Source of the DNA: Kappaphycus alvarezii
Lineage: Eukaryota; Rhodophyta; Florideophyceae; Gigartinales; Solieriaceae
Assembly: GCA_002205965.3 (NCBI GenBank)
Contig: NADL03000657.1
Coordinates: forward strand, 310,001-374,000
DNA length: 64,000 bases
Direction: 5' to 3'
Shown piece by piece: positions 36,449 to 44,454 of the stretch. How positions within the stretch are numbered: position 1 is the first letter of the stretch; each line of letters begins with the position of its first letter. The notes under the pieces are model-generated. The model searched no databases. It was given only the letters and a program-made list of their open reading frames with translations, and was not told the DNA's origin. The translations under genes and the position numbers were made by a program.

Positions 36449-36570
36449 TTTGGTAATCTTGTGGAAGGTGTTGCACCAGAGGTATTCTAGCTGTGGAGTA
36501 TTAGGTAAAAGTTCTTGGGGGATTTTTTCTGTAACCATGCATCCTAGGCGTTCATGAAAAAGCACATCCT
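36449..36570 (+). pseudogene. Gypsy primer-binding site and leader, truncated element
   Basis: TTTGGTAATCTTGTGGAAGG, GTTGCACCAGAGGTATTC and GGGGGATTTTTTCTGTAACC-ATG follow LTR copy D. They match the leader of the element at 36972-44454 up to its Gag start codon. The body beyond is gone. Confidence 0.75.
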
Positions 36571-36611
36571 GGACCATTTCCACAACCTCTAACCTCTTAT
36601 CAACGCCATCA

Positions 36612-36971
36612 TGGAGCTAGAAGACTCCCAAGTTTCGTTTGAATTACTTCGAAACTGTTTTGGTGTTTGCAAGTTGGGGTACCTTCTTCTCGTCGTTCCG
36701 CCTTCCTGTTCAAGGGAAGGGGCCGAGTATTTGACGGCCTACTCGAAACTCCGTCCGAGAGTTGGCAGGTGGATTGCTTGAAAACACCATATTCAAGTAA
36801 TAACAACTGCCTATCAAGCCGATCCAGGGAAAACCGACTTTGGAAATTGGTTTGACGGCTGCAAAGGACATTGGTGCTGGTTCATGCCTTGCATCCAGTG
36901 ACGCGTCGAACATGCTGTACACCAAATTCTTGCCGACCTCCACTAAGGACTTATCCCAGTACTATGACTCC
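36612..36971 (+). pseudogene. LINE-A like element, post-RT segment (left of gypsy insertion)
   Basis: Open pieces LLRNCFGVCKLGYLL, then VPPSCS, and after a frame change LTAAKDIGAGSCLASSDASN and FLPTSTKDLSQYYDS. The pattern LPxxxGGLGLxxAxDxxxxxxLAS after the RT palm is typical of LINEs with a C-terminal restriction-like endonuclease. The frame stops at the gypsy insertion and continues, after the duplicated ACTCC, at 44455. Confidence 0.7.
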
Positions 36972-37661
36972 TGATAGGGGTAAATCGGCGGGGGAAGAGA
37001 TCCTCAGAACCAATTACCCTGAGAAGGAGGTGTTGCGAGCGACAAAAGTGCTACCGTGGTATTGTAAAACGAACAAAAGGGAGTGTATATAGAAGAGAGT
37101 TGAGAAAGCTACAAGCAAGTATAAAAGGGGCAGGGTCTACCACCGACGCTCTGCGACCAGCTTAGGAAAAAGTTTTCTTGGGTCTGAAGTTGACTCTCAA
37201 CTTCCTACTACTCGGGACTTGGCTTGAAGTTGTCTGCCAACTTGCTTCACCTCCACTAAGGAAGCAGTTTACTCGGCTTATATAGACTTTTGGCTACCCC
37301 AAAAGTCTCAAACAAATATACTAATAACCATAAAATGTATTCACGGTAATCGTGTGAACCAGAGAGACTATTAGAGATATTTCCTCAAGGTAAATATCTA
37401 GGTGCCATACCCATGCCAGCCACCCATCGGCCAGGGGTGGGAATTGATGTGGCCATTATATAGACCTTTCAGAGCTCTTGTAGTATCACCCACAACCTGG
37501 AACTGTACTGACATCTACTATGACAGCGTGTCCTAAAATGAAAAAATCAACCGACGAATTTGCCACACTCACCCAAATTAAAAATATCTTCCCAATTCCG
37601 ATACTGTATACAATCATGGTCCTCATCTAGATTTTTTTCGTGTGCGAATTTGCGCACATCA
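36972..37661 (-). repeat. 3' LTR of the gypsy element
   Basis: 690 bp. In sense (minus) it starts TGATGTGCGCAAATTCGCACA, with an inverted repeat TGTGCG/CGCACA. It has TATA-type motifs TCTATATAATGG and GTCTATATAAGCC, hairpin-forming GAAGTTGAGAGTCAACTTC, and ends TTTACCCCTATCA. Confidence 0.9.
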
Positions 37662-37675
37662 CGCCCTCTCGCTCA
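37662..37675 (-). other. Polypurine tract of the gypsy element
   Basis: The minus strand reads GAGCGAGAGGGCGT directly before the 3' LTR. It is purine-rich but interrupted, a weak match to a normal tract. Confidence 0.5.
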
Positions 37676-37694
37676 AGACGAACGTCCCGACTCG

Positions 37695-38330
37695 TCACTG
37701 CTCTTCTTCTGCTTCCGTTAGTGTTCGCTGTCTTATTGATAAAATGTATGGTCTCTCAAACGGGTACGGATGCAACTGATTACCAATATGATGCTCTAAA
37801 AAGTAGGTTCGCATTACTGGTACCTCACTTTGTAGCATAGCCTCATATATTGGTTTGATAACATCGAGGTGGGGTTGAATACATTCTTCTTCCGTGACTC
37901 TTCCGAATCTTCCAAGAGTGAAAAAATATATGTGATATGCAAACTCTTCTGGAAGATGCCGGAGGAATGGATGCCGATAAGAAAAGAAGACGCGCATCAT
38001 CAAGAACGAATCTTCGTAAGATAAGTGCGGTCCATGTAGCGCCCTAAAACATAAACAGATGCTTATCATGAAATAAGAAATGACCTGCGCATCGTTCGCA
38101 TCCTCGGAGATATTGCGCAGCCAAAAAGATAATCTTCTTCTTCCGACTGTATGCTGTGCATGGTTGTGAAGGAGAGCTAGAGATGAAGTTGTGGTGGACG
38201 GTCCCGATGAATGGCCGCGACCAGCTCCTGACGTACTGGGACCTGCACGAGGTCCTCTCGGGGACGACCGGAACCTCTTCTGGGCGGGTTGTTGTCTCCT
38301 GAAGGTCCTCCTCTGGTCATCATCACTGCT
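37695..38330 (-). CDS. Gypsy accessory ORF2 (unknown function)
   Basis: The open frame runs 38330-37695 (211 codons). It has no ATG until 38069, where MISICLCFRALHGPHLSYED begins (124 residues). Homology to ORF1 starts upstream of this Met: SFWLRNISEDANDAQVISYF matches AWEWIISVTRDYYELHVIIH. The upstream codons are therefore probably translated, by +1 frameshifting at the ORF1 stop or another route. The first 60 codons are Arg/Ser/Pro-rich. Shared blocks with ORF1 are ICLCFRxLxGP, RVxFS, GRxGxV, IxPIY and LxPYPxxxPY. Acidic end EAEEEQ. No signal peptide, membrane segment or known fold is evident. The same ORF survives as a fossil at about 1740-2215. Confidence 0.6.
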   Translation of the reverse strand, partial: SSDDDQRRTFRRQQPAQKRFRSSPRGPRAGPSTSGAGRGHSSGPSTTTSSLALLHNHAQHTVGRRRLSFWLRNISEDANDAQVISYFMISICLCFRALHGPHLSYEDSFLMMRVFFSYRHPFLRHLPEEFAYHIYFFTLGRFGRVTEEECIQPHLDVIKPIYEAMLQSEVPVMRTYFLEHHIGNQLHPYPFERPYILSIRQRTLTEAEEEQ

Positions 38331-38790
38331 TCAGGAGGATCCTCGCCGCCTCAACGTTCCCAATTTGTGGCGGAGAAACGTAAGGTTCCCATAGAGGATA
38401 CGGGACCAGCCTGTATTCCATATCCGGGGGTAAGGCGTAACCTCTCAGTCGCACGTCTTGGTTGTTCTTGAGAAATACGTAAATTGGACGGATAATATTC
38501 AGATACGTTTGCGACAAGTCTCCAGCAGCTACCATTCCATATCTTCCTATAGAGTAATGATATATTACCTCCACAAACTCTGGACCTGCTTCCGTGAACC
38601 TTCCGTTTTGGAATGAAAATAGAACTCTTATTAATAGTCGGAAATCTTCTTGAGGTAGCAATGGTCCGTTCAACGTACGAAAACATAGGCATATATTAAT
38701 GTAGAAATGGATGATTACGTGGAGTTCGTAGTAGTCCCGCGTAACCGAGATGATCCATTCCCAGGCCCTTTTTCCTCCCATAGGAATCAT
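38323..38790 (-). CDS. Gypsy accessory ORF1 (unknown function)
   Basis: 155 residues starting MIPMGGKRAWEWIISVTRD. The ATG (38790-38788) overlaps the integrase stop TGA (38789-38787) as ATGA, which suggests coupled termination and reinitiation. The frame also continues open upstream to 39024, but there it overlaps the integrase C-terminal module in another frame and is probably a shadow. Conserved blocks are ICLCFRTLNGPLLPQEDF, LFSFQNGRFTEAG, GRYGMVAAGD, NIIRPIYVFL and MEYRLVPYPLWEPY. It is paralogous to ORF2, so the pair arose by duplication. I do not recognise the family; there is no membrane segment to suggest an envelope. Confidence 0.65.
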   Translation of the reverse strand: MIPMGGKRAWEWIISVTRDYYELHVIIHFYINICLCFRTLNGPLLPQEDFRLLIRVLFSFQNGRFTEAGPEFVEVIYHYSIGRYGMVAAGDLSQTYLNIIRPIYVFLKNNQDVRLRGYALPPDMEYRLVPYPLWEPYVSPPQIGNVEAARILLKQ

Positions 38791-40350
38791 TCTATAGTTA
38801 AAGATGAGTATGCCCCGTGGTTGCGCATAGTCCTGTGTGAGAAGGAATTCTTCAGGCCTCTGATGTAAGGGACCAGACGACGTGCATGGATGGCCCTCCT
38901 TGATCTCTTCCCTGAGCTTGAACAGAGCTGATAGTGCGGGTGTCTTTCCTCCGTGACGATGCAAGGGTTCGAGTACTTGGTTTGGAAGGCCGGCCACTTC
39001 ACAGCCTGCTGCATTGCTTTCCATGTACTACAAGTACTTTAGAGCCAACTGAAAAGGTTCTGACTGCAGGTTCTGCATCCTTATTTCTTGTCTGTGTTAG
39101 CGCGCGGTGTGATCTCCAGCCTTCGGTGGCCAGTAGTTCAACTTCCCTACTCTCTTCATCGATAATATTTGTTTCCATGTCTCTCTGTAACATTCTAGGA
39201 GCCCTTCCGTACATTAGCTCGAATGGTGAGCGTCCATTTCTTCCTCTTCTTCGACGATAGCCGTATAACACTTTTGGTAAGGCATCTTCCCACTGGATTT
39301 CATTCTCCGACATAGTTTTCGATATTGCTCGTTTGATGGTTCCAACCATCCTCTCCGCTTTCCCGTTGGACATAGGAGCGTATGCGAGAACGGTCTTCAG
39401 CTGAATCCCTTTCTCTTCCAAAAAACGAAGCAGTGAAGTCGCAGTAAAACAAAGGGCGTTATCCGAGATGATCCTTTTTGGAAGACCAAACGGTTCAATT
39501 ATTTCTTTTTCGATGAATCTCAGTACCACCTCAGCATTTGCCTCCTCAACTGCAACTGCTATTGGCCATCCAGTAAGATGTTCCACCCCTATAAGGAGAT
39601 ATTTGTTTCCGGAAGAAGTTTCCTTGAACGGGCCCGCGAAGTCAATTGAGAAGGTTTCAAAGAGACCGGAAACTGGAAAACTTAGAGTTGTCTTATACTT
39701 CCGTATTGGAGTGAATTTTTGGCAGTTGTCGCAGCTTTTCACGAAATTATAGACGTCCTTATGGATACCGGGCCACCAGAATCTCTCAGTTACGAATTTT
39801 TTGGTTGTTTCGAGATCCCAATGCCCTAGCTCATCATGGAAAGTCCTCAAGATCTTCATTCTTTCTTTCAAAGGGGCCACTAGTCGGGGACCGGCTTTAG
39901 TGTGCCGGAAGAGTTTCCCATTCCACAATGTAAAAGCCTTTTGATTCCTGCGTACCCAATTTCGGTGTTCAAGATCAACCTTTCTCATTTCTAGTCCATC
40001 GAGGAATTTGATCAGTCCGTGAATATTAGCTTCGTACTCGTTATCGTTCGGCAACTGCAACTCGGCGACTCCGACGATGTCCTCCGAAGCTTTTTCATTT
40101 GGAATCAGTGCGTCCCTCAAGCGGGATAGGTAATCGGCAGGCTGATTATTGCGTCCGGGTCTATACACAATTTCAAACCGATATTCTGCGAAAATGTCGA
40201 GCCATCGGGCCAAGCGGTGATGTACATCCTTCTTTTGGAATGCTGTTTTAAGTGCCTGGTGATCAGTTATCAAGACAAATTTCTCGAGTGATAAAAGGTA
40301 TACGCGAAACTTTTTCAGCGCGAAGACGACAGCTAGCGCTTCTTTCTCGC
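38787..40350 (-). pseudogene. pol: Gypsy RNase H C-terminus and integrase
   Basis: From about 40350: YSVCEKEALAVVFALKKF (RNase H), LITDHQALKTAF, then RRLSRL-type tether. The integrase zinc module has H-DELGH and C-DNC (HDELGHWDLETTKKFV, CDNCQKF). The core has FSIDFAGPF (Asp), RIISDNALCF (Asp) and NGKAERMVGTIK (Glu), so the DDE triad is complete. The main frame (38999-40273) ends early at GKQCSRL. A one-base shift restores KWPAFQTKYSNPCIVTEERH, HYQL and RRAIHARRLVPYIR, the GPY/F-type C-terminal module, ending at 38787. A full-length integrase thus needs one frame correction. Confidence 0.85.
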
Positions 40351-40524
40351 AGACTGAGTATCTCTTTCCGCATCATTCAGAGTTCGGCTTGCGAATTGAA
40401 CAGGGTGTAGTCTTCCGTTTTCATCTTTTTGGGACAAAACGGCACCCAAAGACCGTTCTGAGGCATCTGTCTCCACAACGAATGGTCTCTTGAAATCTGG
40501 GTACATGAGAACTGGGGGACACAT
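40333..40524 (-). pseudogene. pol: Gypsy RNase H N-terminus (frame-displaced piece)
   Basis: The frame reads VLMYPDFKRPFVVETDASE, RSLGAVLSQKDENG, HPVQFASRTLNDAE. It bears the RNase H Asp (ETDAS) and joins the RT and RNase H frames. The junction with RT is at a run of five C (about 40527), and that with the next part near GAAAGAGATAC (about 40352). Each needs one extra base. Confidence 0.8.
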
Positions 40525-41708
40525 AGCTTATCTTTAAGCTCCTTAAATGCAGTTTCCATTTCCTTGTTCCAGTAAAATTTTCCGTTCTTCGTAGTGCTGG
40601 CATGTAACGGTGCTGCAGTCTTGGCGAAATCTTTGATAAATCTTCTGTAATATGAGGCCAGTCCTAAGAAGCTTCGGACCTCCGTCTTTGAAGCGGGCCT
40701 TGGTGCCAACTTTATTTTTTTCGTTTTCTCTGGATCCACTCTAATTCCCTCTTGGTCGACGATATGACCGAGTAATTGGATAGAAGTTTTCGCAAAGAAG
40801 CATTTGCTCAACTTAATTTTCAAGCTATACTCCGATATCCTCTCCACAACTGTCTTGACGTGCGAGATGTGCTGATCCAATGTTTCTGAGAATATGACGA
40901 CATCATCGATATAGACTCTTGCGAATGGAAGTCCTTTCAAAACCTCGTTCATCATTCTTTGGAATGTAGCTGGTGCATTCATGAGACCAAAAGGCATCAC
41001 TTCGAACCTGAACGTACCGGCTTTGCTGGTAAAGGTTGTTTTTTCCTTACATTTTTCATCCAATGGAATCTGCCAATAGCCAGTGTAAAGGTCAATTGAG
41101 GTGAAATATCTCCCGTCCTTCAGGTCCTCGAGGATCTCCTCCATGTTCGGAATCGGAAATCGATCGGGTATCATTCTCTGGTTCAGTTGTCGGTAATCGA
41201 CGCAAAAACGCAGCTTTCCATCCTTCTTTGGTGCGACCACAACTGGAAACGACCATGGGGATGAAACTGGTCGAATAATATCATTTTTCAGCATACTTGT
41301 AACATTTTCTGAGATAAATTGGTCATATTTTGGCGGTTGACGTCTAGGCTTGTGGTAAATCGGTTGAGTGTCGGTAAGTTCGAACGAGTGAGTAACCGGT
41401 ACACTTGCTTGTCTTAAATCTGAAACGCTCCATGCAATTACTTCGGAAGATGTTAACATGTCGGATATTTTCAGTGAGGCGGGGGCGGGAAGGTGCTGCA
41501 CTTTTCCTTGGATTTCTGCCATTTGGCGCCCTTTTTCTTCTTGATCCTCAACCTCAATATTTTGAAGGACCTCTTCCGTCGTGCTCACATCTTCATATAT
41601 GGAATTCGACGTATTCTTATTTTCTTTGCAAAGGTAATCTTCTTTCATGCTCCGAATTCTGTCCTTTGATTCGATATCATCGCAAAAAGAAACACATTCG
41701 GGTTTCAA
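40377..41708 (-). pseudogene. pol: Gypsy reverse transcriptase
   Basis: The main frame is 443 residues and its last 40 are past the frameshift near 40527. After an acidic N-terminal linker come PIYHKPRRQPP, DIIRPVSSPWSFPVVVAPKK, KLRFCVDYRQLN, FPIPNMEEIL, FTSIDLYTGYWQIPL (catalytic Asp), FEVMPFGLMNAPATFQRMMN, VYIDDVVIFS (YIDD catalytic box) and LLGHIVDQEGI. The connection region is VRSFLGLASYYRRFI. All RT motifs of Ty3/gypsy are present with catalytic Asp residues intact. The upstream join to protease also needs a frame change near 41730. Confidence 0.9.
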
Positions 41709-41775
41709 ACTTATCCTAGAATCCAGTCGTCATCTGTTTCAAACCCGGAATCATAATCGTCCCATGCCATGTTCA

Positions 41776-42127
41776 TTACCCCCGAGGGTACCCTTTTCCA
41801 CTTCCGAAAGTGTTAGTTGGTTCCGAATCTTCGCTGTCATAGCTAGAAGTGAAATCTTCACTGTCCGTTTCTTTTAAATCTTCAGGATGCGTGCTTTTGT
41901 CGAAATCCAGGGGCATCTTCACGGTTCTGCCGTCAATATTAACTGAAACCATTTGGTTGCCCAAGTCAATGCATGTCCTAGTCTTTCCATGGTAGGGCAG
42001 CCAATGATTGCATCGAAAGGGAGATCCGGCATGACAAGAAAGTCTACATCAACTTTAGAGTCCCCAAAGAACACGGAAACCTTGTCAACAGTGCCCATGC
42101 ATTTTGAGACGGTTCCATCCGCTACAG
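41776..42127 (-). pseudogene. pol: Gypsy protease C-terminal part (frame-displaced)
   Basis: The frame continues protease as ITVADGTVSKCMGTVDKV, then DLPFDAIIGCPTMERLG, the typical second half of a pepsin-like retroviral protease (the IIG flap-side motif). An acidic linker up to GKGYPRG follows. It is joined to the upstream part by a missing base in the A-run at about 42128. Confidence 0.75.
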
Positions 42128-42905
42128 TTATTTTTCGAGTCGTTGGAGTAATTCGAGACCTAGATCTGTCACCAAAGTTTCTGAAATGAGGTTTGGAACA
42201 GCACCCGAATCGAAGAGAGCTTGGGTTTTCATACCCAATACTTTGACTGGTACCAGCTTAAGACGTCTTGGTGCTGTCGAGGCCGATTGAAGAAACAGTT
42301 TCTTACCCTTAGCGGACTTATTAGACCTGATAATTTTTTTGAGTTCTTTTCTCGCATCCTCTGCGTCGCCCCTCAAAAGTTGACCAAACGTTATCCCAGT
42401 TGGGGCCGATGCAAGCTCAGCCACCAAATTGTACCTCTTCACATACTCTAGTACGTCCTTAGAGATACTCTTAACTTTCTTACTCTTTTTCGTCTTCTTG
42501 GCCGGAGTGACTCCCACTCCTGGAACAACTTGATCAGACCTCTTGGTTCGAGGAGGTACAGGTGCTGGGATATGCTCCAGCATTCCATACTCTAGCCTAG
42601 GTTTCTTCGATAAAATGTTCCCTTCCCCATCCCTTTTTGTCACATTGACTTGACTAATCTCTTCAGCGATGGATACGTTACCGGCATCCGTCAACCTTTG
42701 ATCCCTTCTATTTTGTAAGATTTTCACCTCTGGTCCTGACTCACTCCTTGCTTCCGATAAATTTGCTCTTCTGTTGTCTTTAGACCAGCAGTTACTTTCA
42801 TGATGCCCATATCGACCGCACTTTGCACAACGAGTGTTTCTATGTGGATTATCAGGACACCTGTTTGCAAAGTGTCCAGGCTTGTGACAGTAAGAACAGA
42901 CTTCT
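42128..42905 (-). pseudogene. gag-pol: Gypsy nucleocapsid and protease
   Basis: It begins with two CCHC knuckles, CSYCHKPGHFANRC and CAKCGRYGHHESNC, in a frame shifted by one base relative to the long gag frame. A Lys-rich spacer (KKTKKSKKVKSISKDVLEYV) follows, then the protease N-terminus KTQALFDSGAVPNLISE with the catalytic DSGA. The frame ends LLQRLEK at 42128 because of a lost base in an A-run. Confidence 0.8.
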
Positions 42906-43650
42906 GCGGCTTAGGGGCCCCAGACTGGTTCTTCTTAATGGTAAGAGTAAGGCTTTCCAACTGCGAGGTTATCATGTCAAGTCGATTATCGAATCGGGTT
43001 TCCAACCTTTCTTCCAAGTTTTTGACATCGCTCCTGACAGATTCTAATGCCGCTGCACTAGTAGCCGGCCTTTGATAATTCTTTTCAGGATGTACGATAG
43101 ACATCGATGTGCGGGTTTCCCTCGGTACCTCACTCAGTGACTGAAACGTCTCCGAATTTTTGACAAATTCTACTATGGTACCCTTCAGTTCATCAAAAGT
43201 GTGAGGGCCCTTGATGAGGAGGAAATCGGAGAGCCGCTTATCCCCCATAGCCGCCTTACGCAGCATTCCGTACTTGGCTTGGGCGTTGAACCCAGCCTTT
43301 TCATAAAGATCACACAAGTACACCAATGAGCTTAACAAATCGTCGAAGTTGAGCCGGGCCTCTATGGCGGTACGAATCATCTCATCTGGTTCTACCTCCT
43401 TAGCATACTCTTTCACAAGCCACTCACATACCTCACCGAAGTTACGCCCATTCCCGTTAAGAGACCACCCGTCGATAAACTTGGACTTATATTTGTGCTT
43501 TGCGTCACCATGAAGATAGGCGAAGATACTTGCGGCCTTCTCTTCATCGCCCTTCTCTCGCATCACAACGTTGACATATGTGTAAAGAAACTCCTCAACG
43601 TCTTCAGTCTTGCCCCCTGTGAACGTTATACGAGCAGCGTTGAGATCCAT
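42724..43650 (-). CDS. gag: Gypsy Gag (capsid)
   Basis: 308-residue frame from MDLNAARITFTGGKTEDVEE. Capsid-type features: FLYTYVNVVMREKG, SIFAYLHGDAKHKYKSKF, CEWLVKEYAKEVEPDEM (about residues 20-100) and a helical C-terminal capsid part. A predicted coiled coil lies near residues 205-240 (LESVRSDVKNLEERLETRFD). The last 55 residues are out of register: the true continuation is the zinc-knuckle frame entered at about 42905. No standard slippery heptamer is visible there, so a one-base deletion is more likely than programmed frameshifting. Confidence 0.8.
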   Translation of the reverse strand: MDLNAARITFTGGKTEDVEEFLYTYVNVVMREKGDEEKAASIFAYLHGDAKHKYKSKFIDGWSLNGNGRNFGEVCEWLVKEYAKEVEPDEMIRTAIEARLNFDDLLSSLVYLCDLYEKAGFNAQAKYGMLRKAAMGDKRLSDFLLIKGPHTFDELKGTIVEFVKNSETFQSLSEVPRETRTSMSIVHPEKNYQRPATSAAALESVRSDVKNLEERLETRFDNRLDMITSQLESLTLTIKKNQSGAPKPQKSVLTVTSLDTLQTGVLIIHIETLVVQSAVDMGIMKVTAGLKTTEEQIYRKQGVSQDQR

Positions 43651-43720
43651 GATTACCGAAAAGAAATCCCCCGAAGTGTTCCTTACTACTGCTCAACTCG
43701 AATACCTCGGGTGCAACCCC

Positions 43721-43738
43721 CTCCACAAGAGTACCAAA
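43721..43738 (-). other. Primer-binding site of the gypsy element
   Basis: Directly inside the 5' LTR the minus strand reads TTTGGTACTCTTGTGGAG. The TGG two bases in would pair with a tRNA CCA end. The site recurs at 36449 and about 21319 behind related LTRs. The priming tRNA could not be assigned. Confidence 0.65.
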
Positions 43739-44454
43739 TGATAGGGGTAAATCGGCGGGGAAGAGATCCTCAGAACCAATTACCCTGAGAAGGAGGTGTT
43801 GCGAGCGACAAAAGTGCTACCGTGGTATTGTTGAACGAACAAAAGGGAGTGTATATAGAAGAGAGTTGAGAAGCTACAAGCAAGTATAAAAGGGGCAGGG
43901 TCTACCACCGACGCTCTGCGACTAGCGTAAGAAAAAGTTTTCTTGGGTCTGAAGTTGACTCTCAACTTCCTACTACTCGGGACTTGGCTTGAAGTTGTCT
44001 GCCAACTTGCTTCACCTCCACTAAGGAAGCAGTTTACTCGGCTTATATAGACTTTTGGCTACCCCAAAAGTCTCAAACAAACATACTAATAACCATAAAA
44101 TGTATTCACGGTAATCGTGTGAACCAGAGAGACTATTAGAGATATTTCCTCAAGGTAAATATCTAGGTGCCATACCCATGCCAGCCACCCATCGGCCAGG
44201 GGTGGGAATTGATGTGGCCATTATATAGACCTTTCAGAGCTCTTGTAGTATCACCCACAACCTGGAACTGTACTGACATCTACTATGACAGCGTGTCCTA
44301 CAATGAAAAAATCAACCGACGAATTTGCCACACTCACCCAAATTAAAAATATCTTGCAAACTCAAAAACTGTAAAAATATCTTCCCAATTCCGATACTGT
44401 ATACAATCATGGTCCTCATCTAGATTTTTTTCGTGTGCGAATTTGCGCACATCA
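43739..44454 (-). repeat. 5' LTR of the gypsy element
   Basis: 716 bp, nearly identical to 36972-37661. It contains an extra segment (TTGCAAACTCAAAAACTG region, 44353-44378) that looks like a small local duplication of the neighbouring AAAAATATC context. Confidence 0.9.

Larger units (their letters stand above)
36972..44454 (-). mobile_element. Nearly complete Ty3/gypsy retrotransposon with 5-bp target duplication
   Basis: The LTRs (36972-37661 and 43739-44454) begin TG and end CA in both copies. ACTCC lies at 36967-36971 and again at 44455-44459. Internal order on the minus strand is primer site, gag with two CCHC knuckles, protease, RT, RNase H, integrase with GPY/F-like C-terminus, accessory ORF1, accessory ORF2, purine tract. 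The LTRs differ by roughly ten substitutions, a few homopolymer indels and a 26-bp extra segment in the right one, so the insertion is fairly young. Several one-base frameshifts interrupt gag-pol. It sits inside an older LINE. Confidence 0.92.

Noticed and set aside
37903..37925. CTTCCAAGAGTGAAAAAATA as a LINE-A tail
   Set aside because: It lies inside the accessory ORF2 coding sequence and shares no flanking tail landmarks; chance similarity.
38791..39024. N-terminal 78 codons of the 233-codon frame as part of accessory ORF1
   Set aside because: This DNA encodes the integrase GPY/F-type module in another frame, so the ATG at 38790 is the better start.
42895..42915. Programmed -1 frameshift between gag and the zinc knuckles
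   Set aside because: No slippery heptamer, and the -1 frame is closed by TAA a few codons upstream; a one-base deletion is more likely.
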